DNA of 64,000 nt from Dendrobium chrysotoxum (GCA_019925795.1 CM034305.1:70730573-70794572), one strand, 5' to 3'; positions 1 to 12,397 are shown, numbered from the stretch's first letter. The notes: generated from the sequence alone by a model not told the origin. A program made the numbers and translations.

Positions 1-1138
1 ATTCATCTTATCGAAATGCTTGATTTTGATTATAATAAGCAAGTTTTGGTGATTATTTTTAGTTAACTAATTAATATTTGAGTCTTTATTTAAGTTCATT
101 TGGAATTGGATTACATCACTTTTCGTGTCGATCGGTACATCTCATTGAGATGCTCAATTCGACTATAAATTTACTGAAATCAAATTTTAAAAGTAATTCA
201 GAAATTCGAACATAATCTTGAAAATTTTCATTTAAATATGATCTCAAAATTCTTTTGCCCTTGCTGGAGTGAAATTTTTAATGATATATCACACATTACA
301 TATGATGAAATACAAACATCTCATTACAATTCATACAATGACAAATGAAATATTTCTTCTTTATAATATTTCGAAATGTGCTTCCTCCACATCACTTAAA
401 TACAAGTAGCACGGTAAATTTACATTAATCATAAGCCATTTTTTTAAAGATTTCAACGGATTTCAACGTACAAAAAAGCTATTAATTATAAATTTATAAA
501 AAATCAGGGGTTTGAAAACCTCGTTCCCATTAAGGCAGCTTTAACATTTTATATTAAATTCGGTCAATTGTTTAACTCGTTTCAAAGATAAGGGGGCGGA
601 AAGGGAAGGGACTGCGGCGCGGACTTAGGTAGGTAGGTCCACACGCTCTAATAATTTAAATTTCTTCGCTTGCCTTTTTTCCGTCGACTTTGGGGGGCAA
701 GCCGGTGGGTTTAAAACTCGAAATTTTTATATATTTAATATTTATTATTTAAGTATATAATATTTAAAATTTTAAATTATATAAAAATTTTAATTCTCTT
801 TGAGCGACAGCGCCTCTTAAGTAGGGTCAATTAAGTACGGATCAGGAGATTTCTTAGGTGGATGACTCTTCTAGGTCGGCCGAGAATTAGTCATGCCGCC
901 AAACGTCTTTTCAAAATGGCAGCGGGTGGATAGTCCATTTCCAACAACATATATATATCATTAATTTTATTCATTTAAGATATTTGTTAATGACATATTT
1001 TAATATTAATTAAATGATAAATATTATATAAAAATTAAACTTTAAATATTTGATAAATAAAGACCTAAAGATTTGGTAATGTGCATATAAATCCTCCATT
1101 TTTTTCTAAAATTTATAGCACATATCAATTCAAGATCA
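1..1138. other. AT-rich intergenic DNA upstream of the CRK gene
   Basis: No coding region is visible on either strand. A less AT-rich patch at about 590-710 and 830-930 contains short G-rich runs but no recognisable gene. The rest is A/T homopolymer-rich flanking DNA. The proximal part probably serves as distal promoter of the kinase that starts at 1566. Confidence 0.6.
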
Positions 1139-1458
1139 CTTAGGTTTTATTTAGGATAATTTTTTATTTTTCTTAAAACTATTTCTAATATAAAAATTTT
1201 AATTTTTATAGAAAAAAATTACTTTGAAAATTTGTAAGAAATTATCCCAAATATAACCTAAGATTATTTTGAAATGATTTCCTTATTATTTCTTAAAATA
1301 AATTTTTAATATCAAAATTATAATATTTCTACTAAAAAAATTATTTTAATAAATAGAAAAGAAAGCCGTTTCCAAAACTTTAATCAGCATTATCGATCAA
1401 AAAGAGCCGAATATATCAAATTTTCAACCAAAAACGTTAAATGAGCTGAAAAGGTCAA
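562..1458 (-). promoter_or_regulatory. Three W-box motifs (TTGACC) upstream of the CRK gene
   Basis: The hexamer GGTCAA, which is TTGACC on the minus strand, occurs at 562-567, 825-830 and 1453-1458. The last lies about 110 bp before the start codon. TTGAC[C/T] is the core WRKY-binding site, and CRK genes are commonly induced by defence signals, so WRKY control is a plausible inference. No convincing TATA box was found directly upstream of the ATG. Confidence 0.4.
1139..1262. mobile_element. Short terminal-inverted-repeat element (MITE-like)
   Basis: The left end CTTAGGTTTTATTTAGGATA is closely matched by the reverse complement of the right end at about 1235-1262, giving imperfect inverted repeats of roughly 28 bp around an AT-rich core. 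The total is about 124 bp with no coding capacity. The flanks show no clear target-site duplication, so the superfamily is not assigned. It sits about 300 bp upstream of the CRK start codon. Confidence 0.5.
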
Positions 1459-1565
1459 ATAGTCAGCTGCCAAAACCAAAAACAGAAACGCCTTTCCCTC
1501 TGCGTATCTTAAAACCCCAAACTGTAGGCGACTATCAAACTCAAAACCATTCCCAAACCCCACAA

Positions 1566-4500
1566 ATGGTTATCTCTCTCCTTTTCCTACCCATCCTCCT
1601 CTCCTACCTTTCACCCATCGCCGCCAACAACCCTTCGCCGGCGATATTCCTCTCCGTCTGCGGCCAAAACCAAAGCCAAAATGCCGAAGCTTTCGACGTC
1701 AACTTCGTCGACGCCATGGAGAAGATCTACCAGAACATCACTGTCGCCGGCTTCGCTACTTCCGCCTCCGGCTCAACACCAGCCGTATTCGGCCTTGGCC
1801 AGTGTTTCTCGTACCTGTCTCATGTAAACTGCCAGCTCTGTTACTCCCAGAGCAGAGTCAAACTTCCCCACTGTCTCCCCGCCACAGCCGGTCGCATCTA
1901 TCTCGATGGCTGCTTCCTCGAATACTCAGATCGCAATGTCTCCACTCACTCAGTGGATTCCGCCGACGCCTACAGATGCAGCAACACAACGGTTGGTGAA
2001 CCGCTTCAATCGCGATTCTCAAAACTGACGGCGGAGCTCGTCGGGAATTTGACGACGGGGGCCTATGAGAAGGGCTATTACATGGTCGGAAGCTTCCAGG
2101 TGTCGCCGGATGTGACGGCTTATGGGATGGCGCAGTGTTGGAGGTCATTGAATGTTAGTGGTTGCCGAGAATGTTTGGAGAAAGGGAGACAGAACATCGT
2201 CGGCCGGTGCTTACCTGCCGACGAAGCCAAGGCCATGAACGCCGGATGCTTCGTAAGGTACTCTACGGAGCCGTTCTATTTGACCAATGGGGCAGGAGGG
2301 GATGGCAACGGTAGTGGGAGTTCTTCTGGTAGATTTGCTTTCGTTCTTTTCTTTTTATTTATTTATTTTTTTTTATTGGGAACATATGGCAATTTTTCCT
2401 GCATGATTACTTCTCTCTTTGGATATTCATGGATTGGGAATTTTGATTACTGCAGCTCACCGGAAAGTAATTATTGCCGTGAGTACTGTTTTGGGGGCGC
2501 TGGTGGTTGTTGGGTTATTTCTCTTGTGGAGGATGAGAAGGTCCGCATCTGGTTATGGAAGAGGTAGTGGCAATTTGAAGAGAAGAAAGCATTTAGCTTG
2601 TTAAGTTGATATAGTTTGGAGCGGTGGATTCATAGTTGATATGTGAATTGTATTATTGATACAGGTGATGCCGCTGGTACTCGTGAGATTATTAAATCCA
2701 TCACAAAATCTCGTTTAAGTTACAAATATGAGGATTTGAGCAAGGCAACAAACAATTTTAGTCAGCACAACAAGCTCGGTCAAGGGGGATATGGCGCAGT
2801 TTATAAGGTACATTCTAATCAAGAGTTATCTTGTTATTAATAATTTGAGCTATTTAGTTTGGGGTATTCACCGTAATTGAGTACATATTTATTCCTTAAA
2901 ATATTCTACTTAGATGACCCATATAAATCTAAGGTTCCATTTGGGCCGATTGCTTGCAGCTGTTTGTAAAAGCATTTATATGATTATTTTGGGAAAATAT
3001 ATATTTTTAAGATGTTGGGAGTATTATAGGCTTTTTTATCTTTTGTAAAAATTGACAATGCTTTTTTGAGTTAACACTATCTAAATCAATTGTTGTAGAG
3101 GTTGCTTATCATCTCAGAATTTTTTTAAAAGCAACAAAAAATCTATAAGAAAACAGAATTGTGGTAGAAAAATTAAGCCACCAAAAAACTTCCCCAAGTA
3201 AACTCTAAGTTTATTGACAATCCTAGGCTAGAACTGTCTTTTTTTTTTTCCCTGAAGAAACACTGCACCAGAAGCAGATCCTTTATGAATAAGAGATTAG
3301 TTAGGGGAGAAAAAATCTTTCATGTATAACTAAAACTGCTTAAATTCTACATGTGACCTACCATCATGTAGACTATGAACCCATTTGGTTGACTGTAGAT
3401 AGAAAATATGTTTTTTGAAAGTGATCATTCTGTTTTCAAACATTTTGTATTTGAAAATGAAATCATCACATTTAAAGAATTCAGATAGCATAAAAATTTA
3501 TTTTGATTTTTAATTACACTGAACAATTTGATGAAATCTTTCAATGTTTATCATTTTATGATATTTTCTCCGTCATAAAATTGAATCCAAGTAATACAAG
3601 AAAATCTTTTTTATTCATGAAAGTTGCACTTCTCAAATATCTATCTTTTGAATCTCCACAATTCTTCCCATACATGCGCATTTGATTGAACTGATGATAC
3701 GAAAATGGCATTCCATGCTTACTAACACCAATAAAACCCCTCAATGCCAAGTTTATGAATTACTTTGAACATATAGAGTGATGTGTGAGCTTTGCACAAG
3801 CAGGGCATTCTGCCAAATGGGAAGGAAATAGCTGTGAAGAGGCTTTTCTTCAACACAACCAATTGGGTTGATCAATTCTTTAGTGAAGTCACTCTCATTA
3901 GCCAAGTGCAACACAAGAACCTTGTAAAGCTTCTGGGTTGCAGCGTTGAAGGACCTGAAAGCCTTGTTGTTTTCGAGTTTCTTAGCAACACTAGCCTTGA
4001 CCGCCACTTATTCGGTAAGAAAAACCAATATTTGGAAACATCAAATGAAAGAAAAATACTGATTCTAACTGGATTTTACTGTCCTCTTTATGTTTTCAGA
4101 TCCATTCATGAGAACTTCATTAGATTGGGAAAGAAGATTCAATATAATTGTTGGCACTGCAGAAGGCTTAGCTTATCTGCACAGTGCATCAGCTGTTAGA
4201 ATCATTCATAGGGACATCAAAGCCAGCAACATACTGTTGGATGATAAGTTCAGGCCTAAGATCTCAGATTTTGGATTGGCGAGGTACTTTGCTGAGGATC
4301 AAAGCCATCTCAGTACTGGCATAGCAGGAACTTTGTAAGCCTTGCAAGCCCCTCTTATTTTTTATTTTTTACAATTGCAGTTTTATTTATGCTTTGTACT
4401 ATAAAGCAACCCAACTAAGCTTAAAGCTCAGACATTAAGATTAGACCATGAATATCTGTTTATTCTGAGGGAAAAAATCTAGGTTCAGGATATCCTGATC

Positions 4501-6068
4501 TTAATCTTTGGTGAGGATTCATTTTTTGCTTGCAACATACCCCGACCCGACCTCCTCAAGTATTGCTCATTGGCCAAAAAAAAAAACAGAAAAAATAGAA
4601 AACAAACTTGGAAGAATAGAAAGAAATACAGCTCTTTGATATTTGCATGACAACTATATATGCTTGAACAAATATGGTATAGCCCCTTCATATGACATGA
4701 TGGAAAATAAATGGTTTATTGGGAGACCTAAGTCTCCAATAACTATGTTAGAAATTACAAGCTAAATCAACCTAAAAGATTAAGCATATAAGTTTCTGCC
4801 CATTTTCAAGTACATGTTATAACGCTTGACTGCTCTGGAACTGATCATTGCTTGCAGTGGCTATATGGCTCCTGAATATATTATGCATGGGCAGCTAACA
4901 GAGAAGGCCGACATCTACAGCTATGGTGTCGTTGTCCTTGAAATCCTTACTGGTTGTAAAAATCAAAGCTCGATATTGACATCAGCAGAAGGTCATTCTT
5001 TAACTCAACAGGTACAGCTAACCTTAACTATACTTATTATTTGGTATCATTATCCTTATCTGAACTATTTGGATGAACTTTATGAACCTTTTGAATAGTT
5101 CTATATGAGGCATTAACTCCAATTTGTGTAGGTTTTTTATTTATGCAAGATTTGATTCTAGTTATATTATCTATTGTCTGCCTATTTCTTCTTTTAGGTC
5201 CCTATTATTTCTATCAACTCATGTGTATCTTCTACTTTCAACTATACATATCCCAATCATGACTCTTCAATAGATGCTCCTGTATCTCACTTATATGAAT
5301 GTTTCAAGTTTAATTTTGTTCTCACTATTTGTTCTCCTGTATCTCACTATTTGTTCTCCTAGTCTTTCAAGTTTAATTTTGATCTTACATTATATCCTTC
5401 GAAATTCTCTAAATAGGATTTTGGATCTCAAATCCTTGTTAGTGGATTTTTTTCAAAGCGAATTCAACTTCATATTAGTAACATTTTCGGCATTTATTTC
5501 TTGGTTTCTTTCAGTTAACTCTTCAAAAAGAGGTTTATCCATAAAAAATCTTATACAATAACGTATTAAATTAGCATTTTAATCTTTTCTAAATTGCTTA
5601 ATATACATATGATATTTTTTGTTCCTGTAATATCTAGACTTCCGTAACAGTATAAATCATAGAAACTAAGACTCATGTTTGTCATCATAGATATGGAAGC
5701 ACTTCAACTCACATACAATGATGAGGATGCTGGATCCTAATCTTCAAGGAACGTGCTCAGAGATAGAAGCCATCAAAGTATTCAAAATTGGTCTTCTGTG
5801 CGTGCAGGCATCTCCCAGTCTAAGGCCACCAATGTGGAAGGTCGTCGAGATGCTAACGAGCAGACTGAACGACCTGCCTGAACCAACCCAGCCTCCATTT
5901 CTCCACATACATGGCTCAAATAGCTCACATAGCCAAAGCCATGCGTCACAGAGCAGAAGCCATGGATCAGCATCATCTCATTTGAAATCTCCCTCAATCA
6001 AAAGCCCTGATTTAGAGGATAACCCATCAGTAAATCAGATTTCAGTTAGTATTTCTGAGGGGAGATGA
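1566..6068 (+). CDS. Cysteine-rich receptor-like protein kinase (CRK, DUF26 family), 7 exons
   Basis: Plasma-membrane receptor Ser/Thr kinase. Exons: 1566-2328, 2456-2563 (alternative donor after 2599), 2665-2807, 3804-4014, 4100-4334, 4858-5011, 5691-6068. All have GT-AG borders and matching phases, giving 663 aa (675 with the longer exon 2). Residues 1-20 look like a signal peptide. Two Gnk2/DUF26 domains follow, each with C-X8-C-X2-C (C80/C89/C92 and C191/C200/C203). Exon 2 encodes the transmembrane helix and a basic stop-transfer stretch. The kinase domain has the glycine loop GQGGYGAVYK, the catalytic lysine in EIAVKRL, HRDIKASNILLDD, DFGLAR and GYMAPEY, so it should be active. The C-tail is Ser/His-rich. 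The start is the first Met of a signal-like ORF. Exon 1 is clearly more GC-rich than the later exons. Subfamily membership (CRK2/3 or CRK42/46-like) is not resolved. Confidence 0.93.
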
Positions 6069-6271
6069 GAAATTTGGCCCATCATCTGCTTGTCACTTTA
6101 TTTAGTCAAAGTGTGGTAGAGGAGCTTCCAAATCAAGTTAGTCAATGATTCTTTCATTTGACTCCCAGTACAAAATCTTCACAGGATATGACTGTTCTCT
6201 ACTAGATTTCTTGTACATTTACAAACGGAATAGGAGATGATTTTCAAATGAGAAATGCTATACTTTAGACC

Positions 6272-6277
6272 AATAAA
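6272..6277 (+). terminator. Probable polyadenylation signal of the CRK gene
   Basis: AATAAA lies about 200 bp after the TGA stop, in an AT-rich 3' flank. This is the usual plant near-upstream element position, but plants use it loosely. Confidence 0.4.
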
Positions 6278-6430
6278 AATTCTCTTCAAGTGAAAGTGCA
6301 TGATACTGATCTCATTTTACTTAACCAAATGTGTTTTAGAATTTGTAATTAAGGCTTATTTAATAGGTTGTAAATAGCATTGATAAGGATTATAAATCAA
6401 GTGTTATTTTTGGGAATGTTGGGATTCTAA

Positions 6431-6560
6431 GGCTTCGTTTGAGACAGCTTCTTTACTATTTTTTAAAATAGCTTTTTAGTACACAATATTTTAATTCAAA
6501 CAATTTTCTGTACTAAAAAATTGTTTTAGAAATAATAAAAAAATTGTTCCAAATGAAACC
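6431..6560. mobile_element. Tourist/PIF-Harbinger-like MITE, 130 bp
   Basis: The ends are GGCTTCGTTTGAGAC on the left and GTTCCAAATGAAACC on the right, whose reverse complement starts GGTTTCATTTGGAAC. The inverted repeats extend about 50 bp towards the centre, so the element can fold into a hairpin. TAA is present directly outside both ends (6428-6430 and 6561-6563), matching the 3-bp TTA/TAA target duplication of PIF-Harbinger elements. It has no coding capacity. Confidence 0.65.
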
Positions 6561-6563
6561 TAA

Positions 6564-8739
6564 AACCAACTCAACTTTGATAGTAAATAATTTTAGAGCT
6601 CATTTGGTTTATGGGAAATTTGTAAATATTGTGATCTAAAATTAATTGAATAGCATTATTTTATTTCATTAATTTCGTATGTGAAAATGAATGGTAATCT
6701 CTTCTATTTTTCACTATTTTAAATTAAAATCCACAAGAAATTGACAATCATATTTTCTGAAATCTTTTAATTTGTAAATAAATTCAGTGTATTTGGATGA
6801 AATAAATTTTATTATACATTTATGAACTATTATTTGACAAAATAATGACAACATATTTGTTTGTGGATTCACCTACATTCATTTTGATAAAAATAAATCA
6901 AAAAATTATTATATTTTATGGACATGTAGGGGCGGAACTAGCTTTTTATTTTAGGATGGATAAAAATAGGAATGTGAAATACATAATCTTATATATGAAA
7001 TAGTAAAGAAATTTTTTCTCATATTTGAGCAACTGTATTTATTGAAGGTGGCCAAAATAGTTAAAATATTTATTTTTTAAAAGAAAAAAAAATTCCATAT
7101 GGACAATTAAATAAAAGAAAAAGGAATTTAACTCTGAGTAGTCACCCTTATGAACCAAAAACAAGAAGTGTAGCCTCTACTATTATGATAGCATAATTCT
7201 ATTTAATATTAGCATTAGTTTACCATTCATTTCTAAATAATTTTGTATGCTATTAGGCTCACTTTTTATTGGATTATAAATTAGTTTGCCTATTTTGTTG
7301 TATATTAAAGACTATATGATACCTTGATATGCATGGATATGCAATAGTAAGATATATCATGGGAGAATATAATATGAGTTTATAGTGTTGCCTCTAATTG
7401 TATTCAAAGTGATTTTGGGGATAAATTGACTAAGTAAATATGGTGATGATATTGCATGTAAGAATAAATAGGTAACCTAATTTTTGGGTGATGATAATAT
7501 GATGTATTTTTTAGGATAATATAATTATTAACATATTCAATTTCAACTACTCATATTTAAAACATATATAAGAAGCATAATAGGATATTTGTTATGCATG
7601 TGAAGGATGGAGTAAGTAAATAGGGAAGTTAGATGAATTAGATGTATTGAATAAATTCATTGATGTACTTCCTAATGAGTTTAAGAATTTACCACAAAAG
7701 AAACTATCCATCTTAAGATTCAAAATTTTGTAAGTGGTGCAAACTCTTGAATGATTGAAAGGTTCCAAACTTCTAGGAAGGGCTCTAAATATACAAAGTG
7801 TTGGACAGGTCCAAGTAAGAAGGGCTCTCGGTTCTACAACAACTCTAGGAACGACATATAGTGTTGTGGAATTGAGAACTAAAAATATTTTTTATTATAT
7901 AAATCTCTATTTCATCACCACACCATTCCTCCCCCTCCCTCATTTCTTGGCTTGCCAGGAGAGGAAGAGAAGAGAAGGAGAGGGGAGAGAGAAGAGAGAG
8001 GAAAAGGTTCAGACCATTTTCATCCATATGTTCTCTTCTTAGATTTTTTATAATCTTGGTAGGTAACCAATATCCTACTTTATTTTCACTAATTTTGAGT
8101 TGTATGATTTTAATCTTCTCAAACTTATTAAAAATTTATTTTCTCCTAATTTATCAAACTTTCACCATATAACTTTTTACATGTGATATAAATGGACTTT
8201 ACGGACATTTTGATTATAATATTAATAGATTTCACTGGGTAAATTGATAGTTATAATTTTTTGAAGAAAATGAATAGTATATAAGTTGTTAGGCATTTCA
8301 TAGCATTTTATACATAATATTGTATTATATAGAAAAAATGATACAATTGATATATAATAAATGTGAAATTTGAATAAAAAATTAGGAAGGTTGACTATTA
8401 ACACTATAATTAATACGGGTTGACTATTAAAATGTAATACCTTATATAAGAGGGTGGGCCGACGGGCTTTCCTTTGAACAAAAAATTTGTGGTGTAATCT
8501 TGGATGTTAGCCTGTAACTGATTAACTAAATTACACTGATAGGTAGAGAGTGATGACTCTTAATGATTTATTGAATGCCACTTGTGAACTGATTTATGAT
8601 TTATGAATGATGATGGCACGATAGAATGATAATGGTAAGATAAAAGAATGATGATTAACTGGTTAAAAGTTAGGATTAAAAATGCTGAAAACAACACATT
8701 ATGTTGTAACTTAATTTTCAAAACTATATTTTTATATCA
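6564..8739. other. AT-rich intergenic DNA without recognised genes
   Basis: No ORF with family resemblance is seen. The only notable local feature is a purine (GA) tract at about 7958-8007. The segment at 7600-8500 has the patchy composition of old repeat DNA, but I cannot assign it to a family. Confidence 0.55.
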
Positions 8740-9114
8740 TGTGAGTTTTTGATGATACCAAAATATTGTTGTGTTGATTACTATTTCTCCTAACATATAT
8801 TGGATATATTTTATTTATATTATTTATGTGTACTAGCGTTCCAGGGAAATTATACTCCAGACTGTCAAAGACTTCAAGACAGATTAAATTAGGATTTCTT
8901 GTAATTGAAGTCTATACTTTTTCTATTTTTCTTGAGCCTAAGAGAGTGTAATTATAATTGGGTAACCGTGCACACATTCTGGGGGAGTGAGTCAATTTTT
9001 TTAAACTAATCGTACTGTACGATTCTTGAATTATATTGTATGATTCTTAAATCATACTGGACGATTTGACATGAAAGTTCCTCTAGAATGAAGTTAATCG
9101 AATCATGCCTTAGA

Positions 9115-9640
9115 AATTTTCTTTTGAACTATTTATACTGTATGAAGATGGATTCTTACAAATGACGTCTAGAGTATGAAATGGATACGTATCAGTTCAT
9201 CTCAAACAAACTCACCATTTTTTGAACTGATCATACTGTACAAAGTGGAGTTTGTACAAACGACATCCAGAGTACGAAATAGGTGTGTACCAGTTCGTCC
9301 CATATGAACAGGTAAATCTTTTGAACTATTCATACTGTATGAAATTGAATTTGTACAGACGATGCCTAGAGTATGAAATAAGATCATCCATGTTCATACA
9401 GATGAATTATGATTTGATTTAATAGTTCGTACTATACGATGTAGGGTTCGTGCAGACGATGACCAAAGTATGAAATAAGGTTCGTACATGATCGTACAGA
9501 CGAATGGGTTCAGTTTTGAACTATTCATACTGTACAATGTGAGTTCGTATAGATGCTTAACAAAGTATGAAATCAGGTTCATACAGGATCATACATCAAT
9601 TTTTGAATTGTTCGTATGTATGAAGTACGATCATACTGTA
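9115..9640. repeat. About six diverged tandem units of 90-100 bp within the LTR
   Basis: Units begin near TTGAACTATTCATACTGTA at about 9126, 9223, 9321, 9421, 9513 and 9605, spaced 90-100 bp apart. Each contains a second conserved block resembling AGAGTATGAAATAAG and several GTAC-centred short palindromes such as TCGTACAG. Short minus-strand ORFs here are by-products of the repetition. The position in the U3 part of the LTR suggests duplicated enhancer-like modules. That is inference. Confidence 0.7.
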
Positions 9641-9941
9641 TGATTCAAGTACATTTAATTAGAAAATTTTAATTTTCTGGATGATTTTTCTTGTCTTTCA
9701 TATATAAGTGTCCTAAAAATTTACACTCACAGACCTTTGCTTAAAATTTAACTAGAGAGTGTCCATTGAGTGTGAGTGTTTGGGAGAGATTGTGAGAGTG
9801 AAGTGTGAGAGATCAAGTGAGGGGGAGTTATGAGGGATTCATAAGATTTCCCAAAGCGAGGATCTCTTTGTCTTCTTCAAGTTTCTGCCCATCTCCTCTA
9901 GAGACTCTTGAGTAAAGTTCTTCAATATTATGTCTTAGTTC

Positions 9942-10135
9942 TCTACCTTCATCAGGAGGGTGAAAAAGGATATTGGTACTCTACCATCATCAGGAGGATG
10001 AGAAAGGACATTGGAACTCTGTCGTCACTAGGAGGGTGAGAAAGGATATTGGTACTCTACCGTCATTAGGAGGGTAAGAAAGGATGTTGGTACTCTGCCA
10101 TCGCCAGGAGGGTGAGAAAGGATGTCGGTACTCTG
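9942..10135 (+). repeat. 38-bp tandem repeat, about 5 copies
   Basis: The block GGTACTCTACCATCATCAGG recurs with starts at 9975, 10013, 10051, 10089 and 10127, an exact 38-bp step, with a partial copy before the first. The remainder of each unit is AGGGTGAGAAAGGATATT-like. The period is not a multiple of three, so this is noncoding LTR or leader sequence. Confidence 0.85.
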
Positions 10136-10517
10136 CTGCAGTACTGGGTTAGTGGAAAAGAGGTTTTTGTAAGGGCTTCTCCGCCTTGCTATGGGGGTTA
10201 AAGGAGAGTTACTAGTGTTTAGTGCAATACCTAGAGAAGGAGTCTCCAAGGAGTGGATGTAGGTCTAATTGGACCGAACCACTATATAATTTGATGTCTT
10301 ATGTTTCTTTACTTTTACTGCATTTTATTTTTCTGCATTTTTAATTTAAGTGATTAAAAAATATTTTTGTAAAAATTTATCATTGTGGCAATTATCTTAA
10401 ATTGGTTTTTTTAAATCCAAGAGAATTTTTTAAAATTACTAATTCACCCCCCCCCCCCCCTCTTGGTTAGCCATGGAACAGTTGTAGTAGGTTTAACAAC
10501 CTACTCGATCTTTTAAG

Positions 10518-10530
10518 TGGTATCAGCGAC
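10518..10530 (+). other. Primer-binding site (tRNA-iMet type) of the copia element
   Basis: TGGTATCAGCGAC matches the plant initiator-tRNA-Met PBS consensus TGGTATCAGAGC with a small change. It lies about 18 bp after the inferred LTR end and about 45 bp before the gag ATG. Confidence 0.75.
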
Positions 10531-10573
10531 AATTCTAAAAATTAAAGTTTAGATTACTTTTTGAAAAATTATT

Positions 10574-11720
10574 ATGGCTAATTTTAGAAATCATAACACT
10601 CCTGAAGGACATTCGATCACTAGACTACCGCTGTTTGATAACATTCATTTCGACTTTTGGAAAACCAGCATGTCTACTTTTCTACAATCACTTGACTATC
10701 GTATGTAGATGTTAGTACAAGATGACTATACTGCTCCTACTAGACTTGTTGATGGCATTAGGATTGAAGCACCATTTACTGATTAGACATTAGAGAAAAA
10801 AGACTTAGCTTAATTAAACACAAAATGTTTAAATAGCTTTTTCAGTGCTCTTAAATTTGAAGACTACATATATGTTTCAACCTGTAAACTGGAAAAGAAA
10901 TTTGGGATAGACTTTGCATTATATATGAAAGAACTAATGAGGTGAAACAATCTAGATTGAACATTTTATTACACAACTACAAACTTTTTCACATGAAATC
11001 AAACGAATCAATCAATGATATGTATACTCATTTTACACAAATAGTCATCTTATTGCATGCTTTAGGTAGGGAACAAACAAATTCAAAAAAAAGTAAATAA
11101 AATCCTACATTATTTACCTATTACTTATGATGCAAAGATAACTGCTATTATGGAGTCAAAATACTTAAATGTATATTCTATTGACAATTTGCTTGGATCA
11201 CTGATTGCTTACGAACAAGGAGTGATCCAAAGACAAATTGATGCAGGTGACAAGTAGAAGGAGAAGAATATCACATTAAAAGCCGATGACTCAGAAAGTG
11301 ATCAATCACTGCCTAAGGATGAAGAAGATATTACACTCATAATGAGGCAATTCAAAAGTTTCTTAAGAAGAAAGTAACAGAGACGTCCGCAGTGGAACAA
11401 GGGTAAGTTTCATAAGAATACTAAAATTTTAAATAATGTTATTTGTTATGAATGTAGGAAGCCTGGACATATTAAGACCGACTGTCCTAATCTCAAAGCC
11501 AATCCTGGCAAGGAGAAAGTAGAGGATAAACCAATATTAGGAAGGGCAAGAAAAGACAACAGAGAGCTTTCTGGGCTGACTCAGCTTCAAACACCTCAGA
11601 AACATAAGCTGAAGAGGAAGTCATAAACTTGTATTTAATGGTAGACAAATTTGATCATTCGGATCAAGAAAAGGTATGTGATTTAACCTATGATGAATTA
11701 TTTGAAGTTTAAGAGAAAAT
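10574..11720 (+). pseudogene. Copia gag pseudogene with CCHC zinc knuckle
   Basis: The reading frame opens with ATG at 10574 (MANFRNHNTPEGHS), but TAG and TAA stops and frameshifts appear within about 140 bp. Downstream segments still read like copia gag. A nucleocapsid zinc knuckle CYECRKPGHIKTDC (C-X2-C-X4-H-X4-C) is intact at 11444-11485. A lysine/glutamate-rich tail follows. It would have encoded the capsid/nucleocapsid of virus-like particles and is now clearly nonfunctional. Confidence 0.8.
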
Positions 11721-12040
11721 ACATTCTGCATGAAATCCTTAGGAACAATTACCCAAATAAAAAACTTTAAAAACTGCATGCTAAATTAAACTTAGAATAT
11801 TTAAATTTATAAAAAGAGCATGAAATCTTTAGGAACAATTACCAAAATATAGTAGCAATAACATGAGCTTATTGGATGAATTTAATGATCTGAACAAAAA
11901 AACATGAACTATTGAAATCATCACACATTGAACTTGAAAATAAATTTAAAACTTATTTGGGTGAAACTGAACATAGGAAATAAGATATAAAAATTAAAAT
12001 TTCAATTCTGAAAAATAGAAACTCATATATAGAAATAAAA

Positions 12041-12331
12041 ATGAAGGCTATTATGGAAAATAGACCGACATCTACACTTGAAGAATTTTACAAGTCTAAG
12101 CAAAACCATACAAGTTCAAAACCTATGAAGAGATATTATAACTCATATAGATTAAAAAATTCTTTTTTTGATGTAAAATATTTTTCAAGTGAAATGTTAG
12201 GACACATATCCCATACTTGTACTATTCATAATAAAAAATATTTAGTGTGGAGACCTAAGATGCATCAAACAAAGCACATCAGGCATGCATCAGATTTATC
12301 ATTGCCAAGAGGTGAACCCAAATTTATTTAG
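12041..12331 (+). other. Open segment between copia gag and protease, function unclear
   Basis: An open frame of 96 codons lies between the gag remnant and the protease-like block. It is lysine/serine-rich with no domain I recognise. By position it is the gag-protease linker of the copia polyprotein, which is poorly conserved. It is not an independent gene. Confidence 0.4.
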
Positions 12332-12397
12332 GTTCCTAAGTCTAACGTTTAATATTTTTGTAGAATCACTCTCACACAAGACCTCGTGAAAGTATTT

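Larger units (their letters stand above)
8740..10500 (+). repeat. 5' LTR of a Sirevirus-like Ty1/copia element (borders approximate)
   Basis: The proposed LTR begins TGTGAGTTTTTGATGATACC and ends near AACA at about 10499, just upstream of a tRNA-iMet primer-binding site. A run of 14 C at about 10447-10460 followed by TCTTGG is typical near the end of such LTRs. Two tandem-repeat families lie inside (9115-9640 and 9942-10135). At about 1.75 kb the length suits Sireviruses. No matching 3' LTR is present in the window, because the element is truncated at about 15.3 kb, so both borders remain inferred. Confidence 0.6.

Noticed and set aside
9202..9582. Two minus-strand ORFs with similar peptide sequences
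   Set aside because: They are produced by the 90-100-bp tandem modules of the LTR and have no independent support.
10028..10249. Minus-strand ORF of 73 codons
   Set aside because: It overlaps the 38-bp tandem repeat in the LTR or leader and has no protein features.
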